Source of the DNA: Bacillota bacterium
GTDB lineage: Bacteria; Bacillota; Clostridia; DSM-8532
NCBI GenBank assembly: GCA_023410885.1
Contig: JAEYPI010000141.1
Coordinates: forward strand, 1 to 5,876
Length of the DNA: 5,876 nucleotides
Direction: 5' to 3'
Shown: one piece after another, positions 1 to 5,876 of the stretch
Layout: every line of letters begins with the position of its first letter
Numbering within the stretch: the stretch's first letter is position 1
Position numbers and translations under genes: made by a program
The notes under the pieces: generated by a model
Told to the model about the DNA's origin: nothing
Seen by the model: the letters and a program-made list of their open reading frames with translations, nothing else
Databases searched by the model: none

Positions 1-7
1 ACGGTTA

Positions 8-790
8 ATGAATTTCAGATTTTCAGTTGATGATAATATTATTTTTTTAAAGGATATTACAAACAGCAGCTATCATTCGATATTTGAAAATCCGTATTTG
101 TCAATGTATAAGCGCTTGCATGAAAAATACAGGGTGAAGGTTCAGCTTAATTTATTTTATCAAACCGATGATTTCACCTTGTCAGATATGCCTGACAGGT
201 ATAAAAGCGAATGGATTGAAAACTCAAGCTGGCTCCAGCTTTCCTTTCATTCCCGAAGTGAAATCCCCATGCCTCCATATAAGCATTCAGGCTATGATGA
301 GGTGCATCATGATTGCAGGCTGGTTCACAATGAAATAATCCGATTTGCAGGCGAACAAACCTTAAACTTATATACGACAATACATTGTTGTGACACGACA
401 AACGATGGTGTATTGGCATTGCGTGATGCAGGCATATGCGGATTGGTTGGGATATTTGGCACAAAAGAAAATCCAAGAGACTGCTATGGTCTAAAATATG
501 AAGTTTACAAAGCTTTATATAACAAGCCATACTTTTTTGATGATAACAATAAAATGTATTTTTTCAATATCGATATGATCGTAAATAAGGTAGCTGCTGA
601 AGATGTGGAAAAGGATTTATCGGCTCATATTGGTAAAGAGCATATTGAACTGATGATACATGAGCAATACTATTACAGGGATTATCCATGGTATCAGCCT
701 GATTTTGAAAACAAGCTGGAGCTTGCTTTTTCTTATTTGCTGAACCATGGCTATCAATCTGTCTTTATTGATGAAATCATAACAGGGTAA
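8..790 (+). CDS. NodB/polysaccharide-deacetylase-like protein, cytosolic, function unproven
   Basis: The 260-residue product resembles uncharacterised bacterial proteins with the NodB-type deacetylase barrel. Seen: an N-terminal strand ending in Ser-Val-Asp8-Asp9 (the usual Asp pair of motif 1), a Phe-His81-Ser motif (motif 2 region), a Thr-Ile-His126 strand followed by an Ala-Leu-Arg-Asp-Ala-Gly helix, and a late Ile-His218-Glu-Gln-Tyr motif near the C-terminus. This order fits the family. In motif 2 the usual second histidine (HSxxH) is Glu85, so metal binding may differ from classical deacetylases. There is no signal peptide or membrane helix. Frame 2 is open to the window edge (codons CGG TTA precede the ATG) and only 7 bases lie upstream, so the true start could be further left and no ribosome binding site can be assessed. 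The gene converges on the flavoprotein gene. Fold assignment is fairly secure; a deacetylase activity is inference. Confidence 0.72.
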   Translation: MNFRFSVDDNIIFLKDITNSSYHSIFENPYLSMYKRLHEKYRVKVQLNLFYQTDDFTLSDMPDRYKSEWIENSSWLQLSFHSRSEIPMPPYKHSGYDEVHHDCRLVHNEIIRFAGEQTLNLYTTIHCCDTTNDGVLALRDAGICGLVGIFGTKENPRDCYGLKYEVYKALYNKPYFFDDNNKMYFFNIDMIVNKVAAEDVEKDLSAHIGKEHIELMIHEQYYYRDYPWYQPDFENKLELAFSYLLNHGYQSVFIDEIITG

Positions 791-817
791 AAAGTGGTTT
801 GAATCCACTTTTTACCC
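785..817. terminator. Bidirectional intrinsic terminator between convergent genes
   Basis: Bases 785-797 (GGGTAAAAAGTGG) pair perfectly with 805-817 around a 7-base loop (798-804). The inner GTGG/CCAC core is flanked by five A on one side and five T on the other, so transcripts from either strand form a GC core followed by a U run. The left arm includes the TAA stop (788-790) of the + strand gene. The minus-strand flavoprotein gene stops at 835, 17 bases away. Placement between two convergent gene ends supports termination in both directions. The U run lies inside the stem and is followed by ACCC, so efficiency is uncertain. Confidence 0.8.
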
Positions 818-834
818 GCTTCCATTTGAATCGA

Positions 835-3003
835 TTAGTAAATTCTGACCTCAAAGATTTCCGCATAAGGATTTCCCCATGTATCAATAACCTCAATTCT
901 TAATTTATCGATTTTTTTGCTCCCTGTTTCATGACGCACATACCTGCGGTAATTATTTTTTTCATGTGCCAGCACCTCGATATTATCCTTGCTGTATCCA
1001 ATTAACCTGTATTCCTTGACGAGCTCACCCGGCATAATGGAATCTACGGGCAGAGTCCAAGTGGGGCGGAGATTATTTCTCAGAGCATTGAAATCGGGAT
1101 TAAAAAAGAGTATAACCTCGTTCACAGTTTGTTGATTTTCAAACGCCAGCTCAACAAACTGTGAAGTGTTTTTATCCAGCTTATCTGAAATCCATAAATT
1201 GGGGAGTAAATAAGGCCGGTTATATCCGTTTATGATATTATCAACAGTGTTTATGGCCTCGGAAGGGGTCATTCTAAAGCAAGGATTAACATAGGGATGG
1301 CATGTTGCTTTTTCATAACCAAAAACGCCTGTAAAGCTTTCCTTTGAGGTGTGGAGCCTTACAAAGGGGGTGCTATGTAATTGAACGGCCAGAAAGCCTG
1401 TGAACGTATGCTCTAAAGGAATGTCAAGCCAGAAATCCCGGGCTTTGCAGACGTTTAATTCAACATCCTTTATTAGCTTTTCAGGCTTGAAATTCTGAGG
1501 GATCACAGATTCATAGAGGGATAGGGCTATTTTTGTGTCGTTTAATACATCCAGCTTTAATGATAAGGTATCTACCCTTTCACGGCAAGGGAATAGAATA
1601 ACCATACCGTTGTTCAGACCTACTGTTTCGCTTGAAATAAAGTTTTCAAGCTTTCTGACAGAAGAAGCTGTTATTGATGCATTTCTTGCCAGATCAAAGG
1701 CATCGGTATTTTTCCTTCCAATAATATAGCAGTCCTCTTTAGAGAGCTTTGACTGGTATTCGGCCAGGTATTGATTATTGCTGTATATTTCTCTGGGGGA
1801 GGCATTATGCTTTGTACAGAAATAGGCAGCTGTACCAATGGCATGGCCCATCAAGGAGGTTGTATTCATAACCCGGGTGGAAGCATAAGCAATATGGCTT
1901 GTGCTAATATTTCTTCCTGCAAATAAAAGATTATCGATGTTTTTAGAATATAAGGATCTAAAGGGGATTGTATAAGCACCAACACGTATTTGCTTGCAGG
2001 GTGCTTCTTTAGAATAAATGCCTTCAGAGGGATGGGTATCGATGCTCCAACCGCCGTAACATACCGCATCCTCAAAAATCCTCTGCATTTCCAGGTCCTG
2101 CTGCTTTAAAATGTAATCTCCAACAAACCTCCGGGATTCTCTTTTTCCGGGAATATAGGATATCCACTCCAGTGTATAATAGTCTGCATCAAACTCACCG
2201 CTGTTTTTGATATAGTCCCAAATACCGTAAACAAGCCTTTGAAGCTCCTCTTTGATTTTTTCATTGTCATGGATGGTATCAAAAATACCGCCATACTCAA
2301 ACCACCAATAGTCACATCCTGAGTAATGTTCACTGACCTGGCGGTCTCCAATTTGAAGAATTTCTTTTACCTTTTCCCAATTATAGGCAAAGTCTGGTTT
2401 GACATACCTGACCTTTTTGTCTGTTTTCTTGGTGTAGAAGAAAATACTATTTCCTAAAGTGTGGCTGTCTTCCTTATCGGGAGCCATGGTCTCACTCAAC
2501 TCACCGCTGCCTTCCCGGCCAACTCTGTATTCAGCACCTGCCATAAAGCCGACAGTACCATCACCGGTGCAGTCGGCGAAAAAAGGTGCATTGAAAACTA
2601 GCTCACGTTCCGATGCCATTTGCCATCCGGTGCAGCTTTTTATAATAGAAGTCGTTTGCATGGCGACCTTATTAACAGTGGTATTCAAAAACAGTTCAAT
2701 ATTCTTCTCTCGTCTGACAAAATCAAGCAGTATGGAATCCCAGAATAACGGGTTTCCTTCAGGGTTTTTATAAAGGTTTTCCAGCTTCATTTCGCCGATG
2801 ATTCCGGTTTCCTCTGCAAACTGATTTCCTCCGCCGGTGGCCCCACAGCACCATACTCTGATTTCACTGGAGGCATTTCCGCCAAGAACTGCCCTCTCGT
2901 GTACAAGAGCAACCTTCAAGCCATTACGGGCAGCAGCTATGGCAGCGCATATACCTGCCATGCCACCCCCGATTACAACAAAGTCCTTTACTATATTTTC
3001 CAT
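835..3003 (-). CDS. FAD-dependent oxidoreductase with C-terminal beta-rich domain
   Basis: The 722-residue flavoprotein is of the FAD_oxidored type (Pfam PF12831 as I recognise it). Seen: a Rossmann dinucleotide site at residues 8-37, with Gly12-x-Gly14-x-x-Gly17 and an acidic Glu36 at the end of the second strand for ribose binding. Next come Gly-Gly-Asn-Ala-Ser-Ser at 41-46, the Asp144-Cys-Thr-Gly-Asp-Gly strand, Pro-Gly-Lys-Arg-Glu-Ser-Arg-Arg at 285-292, Ile-Asp-Thr-His324-Pro, and a second FAD-contact segment at about 360-392 (Phe-Ala-Gly-Arg-Asn ... His-Ala-Ile-Gly-Thr-Ala-Ala). After about residue 440 the sequence becomes strand-rich, probably one or two beta-sandwich modules; a sugar-binding role for these is inference. 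There is no signal peptide, so the protein is cytosolic. It is the second gene of the operon, 16 bases after the M14 stop, with AAGGAG 9 bases before its ATG. Members often sit in polysaccharide-use loci and are sometimes loosely named xanthan lyase. Substrate unknown. Confidence 0.88.
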   Translation of the reverse strand: MENIVKDFVVIGGGMAGICAAIAAARNGLKVALVHERAVLGGNASSEIRVWCCGATGGGNQFAEETGIIGEMKLENLYKNPEGNPLFWDSILLDFVRREKNIELFLNTTVNKVAMQTTSIIKSCTGWQMASERELVFNAPFFADCTGDGTVGFMAGAEYRVGREGSGELSETMAPDKEDSHTLGNSIFFYTKKTDKKVRYVKPDFAYNWEKVKEILQIGDRQVSEHYSGCDYWWFEYGGIFDTIHDNEKIKEELQRLVYGIWDYIKNSGEFDADYYTLEWISYIPGKRESRRFVGDYILKQQDLEMQRIFEDAVCYGGWSIDTHPSEGIYSKEAPCKQIRVGAYTIPFRSLYSKNIDNLLFAGRNISTSHIAYASTRVMNTTSLMGHAIGTAAYFCTKHNASPREIYSNNQYLAEYQSKLSKEDCYIIGRKNTDAFDLARNASITASSVRKLENFISSETVGLNNGMVILFPCRERVDTLSLKLDVLNDTKIALSLYESVIPQNFKPEKLIKDVELNVCKARDFWLDIPLEHTFTGFLAVQLHSTPFVRLHTSKESFTGVFGYEKATCHPYVNPCFRMTPSEAINTVDNIINGYNRPYLLPNLWISDKLDKNTSQFVELAFENQQTVNEVILFFNPDFNALRNNLRPTWTLPVDSIMPGELVKEYRLIGYSKDNIEVLAHEKNNYRRYVRHETGSKKIDKLRIEVIDTWGNPYAEIFEVRIY

Positions 3004-3012
3004 ACGTACTCG

Positions 3013-3018
3013 CTCCTT
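3013..3018 (-). promoter_or_regulatory. Ribosome binding site of the flavoprotein gene
   Basis: The minus strand reads AAGGAG here, 9 bases before the ATG at 3003-3001. It lies within the 16-base gap after the M14 gene stop (3022-3020). This confirms the chosen start and argues for one polycistronic message, since no room exists for a separate promoter in the gap. Confidence 0.85.
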
Positions 3019-3019
3019 C

Positions 3020-4135
3020 TTATTTTAAAAGATACGCTTCCAATGCCTTAGCTAAGTCTTGTCCAAATTCTCTTGAATTTCGCTGGGTGATGATCATATC
3101 CTCTGTGCCAAAATAAGGGTACTCCAAGGTAGCACAAATCCTTGAACCCAATTTTTCGAAAAACTCACAGGAAGTAGGCTCTCCGGGTTTAAACCAATCT
3201 TCCCCAATAGAAATATCATATTCAGGTCGGAAAATGACTTTGGAGCCTTTGGGGTTATTGAGACTGATTCTGGATAGGATTCCTTCAAGCTTCTCTAATT
3301 CTTCCTTAATAGGGGGCATTCTTTTTGTAAAAAACGGACGATTGTTCCTCTGCTCAGGGATATTATCAGCAACTCCCCATTTCCAGGGACAATGGAGGTC
3401 TATGTATATTGCCGGCACTCTTTCTCGGGCATATTCCATCCAGGCTGCTGTTGACCTGTAAACGGGTTGCTCAATATAATCCCTGTTATGGTCATGGGGG
3501 ACTCTGGCCTTGCCCTGGTCGCCTTCTTCAACACCATCAATATCAATAAAGGGGACTATATGAAGCTGATAGTTTTCCAGAAGCATACCTTTGTCATGAT
3601 GTATAACATATTCAAGGAAGCCCTCAAGGACATAGGATGCAACAGACTCACAGGCGTGATGACGGCAGCTGAGAAAAATATGTTTTTTCACCTCTGGATT
3701 GCCCATTACTAATATTGGAACCTCACGGCTTTTTTCTGATTTTGTAAGGATATCTCTTTTTAAAAAGCTTACATTTGTGTTCCGGGCAAAAAATCGTTCA
3801 AAGTCTTGAACCTGATAGGGAAGGGAGAAGCAAAAAAAGACCGCCTTCTCAGTTCCATCAAAAGCGTAGCTGAAGGATGAGGGACTAATCCTTGAATTTT
3901 TGCCTGCCCAATTCCAGTTCGTTCGGTCAAAGCTTATAGCGGGCCCCCAGGGACCGATTACATCTCCGTTGCAGAATTCAAAAACATAGTCACCCGCTGT
4001 TGGTGCTTCAACACAAAAGCCCCAATAAAACCACCACTGGGGTGTGTCCCGCAGCTCCTGCTCCAGCTTGATTTGATTTTTATACATTTGTAAAACTTTA
4101 ATGTTACCTCCAGGATAATCGCAATGAATTCTCAT
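3020..4135 (-). CDS. M14-family zinc carboxypeptidase-like protein, cytosolic
   Basis: The 371-residue metallopeptidase has an N-terminal beta-sandwich (about 1-120, rich in Trp and aromatic residues) like that preceding the catalytic domain in cytosolic carboxypeptidases, then an M14 catalytic domain. Seen: zinc motif His160-x-x-Glu163 in a Arg-His-His-Ala-Cys-Glu-Ser context; Ile-Asp-Gly-Val at 199-202 region followed by Gly-Asp-Gln-Gly-Lys; Asp215-His-Asn217-Arg218-Asp-Tyr, matching the substrate carboxylate-binding Asn-Arg pair; third zinc ligand His248 in Ile-Asp-Leu-His-Cys-Pro-Trp; and catalytic Glu338 in Thr-Leu-Glu-Tyr-Pro-Tyr. All core catalytic residues are present, so it should be active. 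There is no signal peptide. The motif set matches a bacterial subgroup that I know only from uncharacterised proteins. It is the first gene of the operon, led by its own promoter in the divergent spacer. True substrate (peptide, amino-acyl glycan or N-acyl group) is not readable. Confidence 0.85.
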   Translation of the reverse strand: MRIHCDYPGGNIKVLQMYKNQIKLEQELRDTPQWWFYWGFCVEAPTAGDYVFEFCNGDVIGPWGPAISFDRTNWNWAGKNSRISPSSFSYAFDGTEKAVFFCFSLPYQVQDFERFFARNTNVSFLKRDILTKSEKSREVPILVMGNPEVKKHIFLSCRHHACESVASYVLEGFLEYVIHHDKGMLLENYQLHIVPFIDIDGVEEGDQGKARVPHDHNRDYIEQPVYRSTAAWMEYARERVPAIYIDLHCPWKWGVADNIPEQRNNRPFFTKRMPPIKEELEKLEGILSRISLNNPKGSKVIFRPEYDISIGEDWFKPGEPTSCEFFEKLGSRICATLEYPYFGTEDMIITQRNSREFGQDLAKALEAYLLK

Positions 4136-4139
4136 ATAT

Positions 4140-4146
4140 ACCTCCT
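4140..4146 (-). promoter_or_regulatory. Strong ribosome binding site of the M14 gene
   Basis: The minus strand reads AGGAGGT, ending 4 bases before the ATG at 4135-4133. It is a near-perfect Shine-Dalgarno match with slightly short spacing and fixes the start codon. Confidence 0.88.
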
Positions 4147-4165
4147 GGCCTTATGTAAAAGTGAG

Positions 4166-4177
4166 ATAAAGGATAGA
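4166..4177 (-). repeat. Leader motif copy 1 (12-base, minus orientation)
   Basis: Reads TCTATCCTTTAT on the minus strand, beginning 17 bases downstream of the minus-strand -10 box. It is identical, in transcript sense, to the copy at 4367-4378. The adjoining bases form the short inverted repeat GGAT-AG-ATCC (4171-4180). It may be an operator or leader element; function is inference. Confidence 0.5.
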
Positions 4178-4194
4178 TCCAATAATCTGCATAA

Positions 4195-4223
4195 AGTATA
4201 GCATAGCCTTATAAGCATAACAA
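4195..4223 (-). promoter_or_regulatory. Sigma-A-type promoter of the M14/flavoprotein operon
   Basis: On the minus strand a -35 box TTGTTA (4223-4218, 4 of 6 consensus) is followed by a 17-base spacer and a -10 box TATACT (4200-4195, 5 of 6). The -10 is preceded by TGC, an extended -10 element. Transcription would start near 4188, giving a leader of about 50 bases to the ATG at 4135. Confidence 0.68.
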
Positions 4224-4313
4224 TTTTATGAAAAAAATGAGTAGTGTGAAATATTAGAGGTAGCTCCAAATCACTCAGACGAAAATTATGTACATCGAAT
4301 AAAAAAATGTGTA

Positions 4314-4343
4314 TTGATTTAAAGATGAGTGTCTCCGTATAAT
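4314..4343 (+). promoter_or_regulatory. Sigma-A-type promoter of the glycosidase-like gene
   Basis: A -35 box TTGATT (4314-4319, 4 of 6 consensus) is followed by an 18-base spacer and a perfect -10 box TATAAT (4338-4343). Transcription would start near 4350, leaving a leader of about 120 bases before the ATG at 4472, longer than needed for translation alone. I see no convincing terminator hairpin in that leader. Confidence 0.65.
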
Positions 4344-4366
4344 GGCCTTGAGAAATGTGCTTTCCT

Positions 4367-4378
4367 TCTATCCTTTAT
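4367..4378 (+). repeat. Leader motif copy 2 (12-base, plus orientation)
   Basis: Reads TCTATCCTTTAT on the + strand, beginning 23 bases downstream of the + strand TATAAT. It is the inverted partner of 4166-4177, with 189 bases between them. Both copies lie in the same sense relative to their own transcript. Confidence 0.5.
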
Positions 4379-4458
4379 AAAACACTAATCTATAGTTTTA
4401 AATCCCTTTCATATGAATATTTAGAAGCTCTTCCCAATCAAAAATAATGAATAAGGAA

Positions 4459-4464
4459 AGAGGT
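4459..4464 (+). promoter_or_regulatory. Ribosome binding site of the glycosidase-like gene
   Basis: AGAGGT lies 7 bases before the ATG at 4472, within a purine-rich stretch that begins AAGGAAAG at 4453. The frame is closed upstream by TGA at 4448-4450. The ATG at 4465 is in another frame that stops after about 50 codons and overlaps this site, so 4472 is the preferred start; TTG at 4469 is the only close alternative. Confidence 0.7.
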
Positions 4465-4471
4465 ATGGTTG

Positions 4472-5876
4472 ATGGCCAGTATCAAGCTTCCCCCAGAAGG
4501 GATATTTGTTGGTTCCGGTGTATATCCCACAGATACCGATACGTTGTTGTGTACAATGATTGGACATTATACCTGGCAAAGTCAGTATTTCGGTCCAATG
4601 GATATGATTGAAAAGATTGTTGAAGATAATCAGGGCAATCTAGCACAGGTATGGGGTGGTGCACGGGGTTTTTCTCCCCGCCTGATCGCCGAATGGTTTT
4701 ACGCACTGGATGAAATAGGCGTTCATATTCCTGCGCCCGACTGGGAGAATTGCAAAAATCTTGTCACCTCAGAGTACAAAGACATTTTTGATGTTCACAA
4801 GGACCGTTTCGGAGCTGGTATCGTCCGTTTTATCAGAGAAGCAAAGAAGCGTGGCATATATACGGCGCTGCTTTATACAAATGCAGAAACAGAATGGGTG
4901 CACAAAATGACAGAGGAAGGCGGCGAGTTCTACCTTGGCTATGATTTTGGCGAGCGCTTTAACATAGCCCTCAATGACGTCCGTGAACTTCTCGCCCTAA
5001 ACGAGAAGCTTACCCTTGGTTCTCTGGTCGATCACCTGATGAATCAGGTGCGTGCCCACGTGGATGAGCGCCATGCCAATGGATGGGGGTTTGTTATGGC
5101 CACCAGCAGTAACTTCCATCTTGATTATGAAGTGCTTGGTGGAGCGGATATGCCTGTTGTAGAAGACTTTGCATTTCCAAGCCTTAATTTCTCAAGCAGC
5201 TTTTCAAGAGGACTATACAGGCAACACAATCTCCCGCTATGGGGTTCTCATCTGGCACATGAGCACTACGCATGGCTGCCTAACAGTGATTCCCATCGCT
5301 ACGATATGCTCCGCACTTCTATGTATCTGAAGTACATGGCGGGTAGTAAGATGATTATCAATGAATCTGGAAACTGGTTTGTTGAACATACGCTGGCTCC
5401 TGACTCACCGAAATTCAAACTCCCCCAATCTGCACTTGAAAAGTTTGGTGTCCTAGGGTGGGGGGCAGCTAAAGAGGTGCTTGAGAAAAATCCTGAAGAC
5501 ATCAAGCCCTTACTTGAAGAGGCGCGTCCTTACTTCCCCCTGCTCAATTATAATTCTGTCATCTGTCGAAAATATCGGGAAATTATATCGGTTTTCTGGG
5601 ACTTTGTGAAAGCCAACGGAACACCGGAGGGTCAACCGGAGACGACTATCGCCCTTGCAAAAGGTAACTACGACCTGGCTACCGCCCGCTACAACCACAA
5701 CTATGCTATAAGCGGCGTGCATGATATTGCCATGGAAAACCCCAACTGGTTTCAGGGTACGCCCGAACGCGGATGGAAGCTGGCACGAGAGGTCTTCTTT
5801 CCTGAAGTACCCGTGCTAAAGCCCTATGTTAATATCCATCTTTCCGGAACACCATATGGCCAGGTAGATGTGGTTT
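4472..5876 (+). CDS. Glycoside-hydrolase-like TIM-barrel protein (3' end outside window)
   Basis: An open frame of 468 codons runs from ATG 4472 to the window edge without a stop. The product begins Met-Ala-Ser-Ile-Lys-Leu-Pro-Pro-Glu-Gly and has no signal peptide, so it is probably cytosolic. The barrel-like part (about 10-400) has alternating strands and helices with aromatic and acidic residues at strand ends: Trp61-Gly-Gly-Ala-Arg, Pro-Val-Val-Glu231-Asp232, Trp-Gly-Ser-His260 with His263-Glu264-His265, and Met-Ile-Ile-Asn-Glu298-Ser-Gly-Asn-Trp. Glu231, Asp232, Glu264 and Glu298 are candidate catalytic acids; the choice is inference. The last visible residues (about 450-468, Ser-Gly-Thr-Pro-Tyr-Gly-Gln-Val-Asp) look like the start of a second, flavodoxin- or glutaminase-like domain seen after the barrel in some glycosidases. 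I do not recognise a numbered GH family. Its G+C is higher than in the left-hand gene. It is transcribed divergently from the M14 operon. Confidence 0.75.
   Translation, partial: MASIKLPPEGIFVGSGVYPTDTDTLLCTMIGHYTWQSQYFGPMDMIEKIVEDNQGNLAQVWGGARGFSPRLIAEWFYALDEIGVHIPAPDWENCKNLVTSEYKDIFDVHKDRFGAGIVRFIREAKKRGIYTALLYTNAETEWVHKMTEEGGEFYLGYDFGERFNIALNDVRELLALNEKLTLGSLVDHLMNQVRAHVDERHANGWGFVMATSSNFHLDYEVLGGADMPVVEDFAFPSLNFSSSFSRGLYRQHNLPLWGSHLAHEHYAWLPNSDSHRYDMLRTSMYLKYMAGSKMIINESGNWFVEHTLAPDSPKFKLPQSALEKFGVLGWGAAKEVLEKNPEDIKPLLEEARPYFPLLNYNSVICRKYREIISVFWDFVKANGTPEGQPETTIALAKGNYDLATARYNHNYAISGVHDIAMENPNWFQGTPERGWKLAREVFFPEVPVLKPYVNIHLSGTPYGQVDVV

Larger units (their letters stand above)
4136..4471. 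other. 336-base divergent intergenic control region
   Basis: No coding sequence is supported here. The spacer is A+T-rich and separates the minus-strand operon from the + strand glycosidase-like gene. It contains a promoter for each direction (-35 boxes about 90 bases apart), an inverted pair of 12-base motifs inside the two leaders, two TATA(A)GCATA copies (4197-4205 and 4210-4219) over the minus promoter, and a 10-base palindrome TTCATATGAA (4408-4417) in the right leader. The arrangement would suit shared control by a regulator encoded elsewhere. No riboswitch or catabolite-control (cre) match was recognised by eye. Confidence 0.6.

Noticed and set aside
2459..3028. Plus-strand open frames opposite the flavoprotein N-terminus
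   Set aside because: They lie antisense to the strongly supported FAD-binding region and encode Ser/Pro/Thr-rich sequence with no recognisable motif.
3467..3712. Plus-strand open frame inside the M14 gene
   Set aside because: It is antisense to the zinc-site region of a well-supported gene and has no domain signal.
4238..4277. TGAGT ... ACTCA inverted repeat between the promoters
   Set aside because: The arms are only five bases with a 30-base gap, which is expected by chance in a spacer of this size.
4288..4295. ATGTACAT palindrome in the spacer
   Set aside because: Eight-base palindromes are common in A+T-rich DNA and nothing nearby supports an operator role.
4376..4381. Second possible -10 box TATAAA in the right leader
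   Set aside because: No acceptable -35 sequence lies 16-18 bases upstream (the region is AGAAATGTGC), so it is not reported as a promoter.
4465..4616. Alternative ATG at 4465 for the right-hand gene
   Set aside because: It is in a different frame, overlaps the ribosome binding site, and hits TGA after about 50 codons with no sensible protein sequence.
4482..4706. Minus-strand open frame opposite the glycosidase-like gene
   Set aside because: It is a shadow of the long + strand frame, with low-complexity, non-protein-like composition and no convincing ribosome binding site.

Overview
The window looks like a carbohydrate-catabolism locus of a low-to-moderate GC Firmicute, most likely a clostridial or Paenibacillus-like bacterium. 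The evidence is AGGAGG-type ribosome binding sites, sigma-A-like promoters, A+T-rich spacers and the protein families present. No rRNA, tRNA, mobile element or CRISPR array is visible. Species cannot be read from this sequence.

Layout. (1) At the left edge, a + strand gene (8-790, possibly 5'-incomplete) encodes a cytosolic protein with a NodB/polysaccharide-deacetylase-like fold. (2) It converges on a two-gene minus-strand operon across a perfect 13-bp hairpin (785-817) that probably terminates both directions. (3) The operon reads right to left: an M14 zinc carboxypeptidase-like protein (4135-3020), then, 16 bases on, a large FAD-dependent oxidoreductase with a C-terminal beta-rich domain (3003-835). 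(4) A 336-base divergent spacer (4136-4471) holds a good promoter for each direction. It also holds a 12-base motif repeated in inverted orientation just downstream of both promoters. (5) A + strand gene starting at 4472 runs off the right edge. Its 468 visible codons look like a TIM-barrel glycoside-hydrolase-type enzyme with the start of a second domain.

None of the three proteins with a visible N-terminus carries a signal peptide or membrane segment, and the first gene shows none in the part present. The enzymes therefore probably act in the cytoplasm on an imported oligosaccharide or glycoconjugate. A plausible division of labour (inference) is glycosidic cleavage by the right-hand enzyme, redox chemistry by the flavoprotein, amide or peptide hydrolysis by the M14 protein, and possibly deacylation by the NodB-like protein. 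No transporter or regulator lies inside the window, so the substrate is unknown. The unusual point is an intracellular M14 peptidase co-transcribed with a sugar-cluster flavoprotein. That suggests a substrate carrying an amino-acyl, peptide or N-acyl group.
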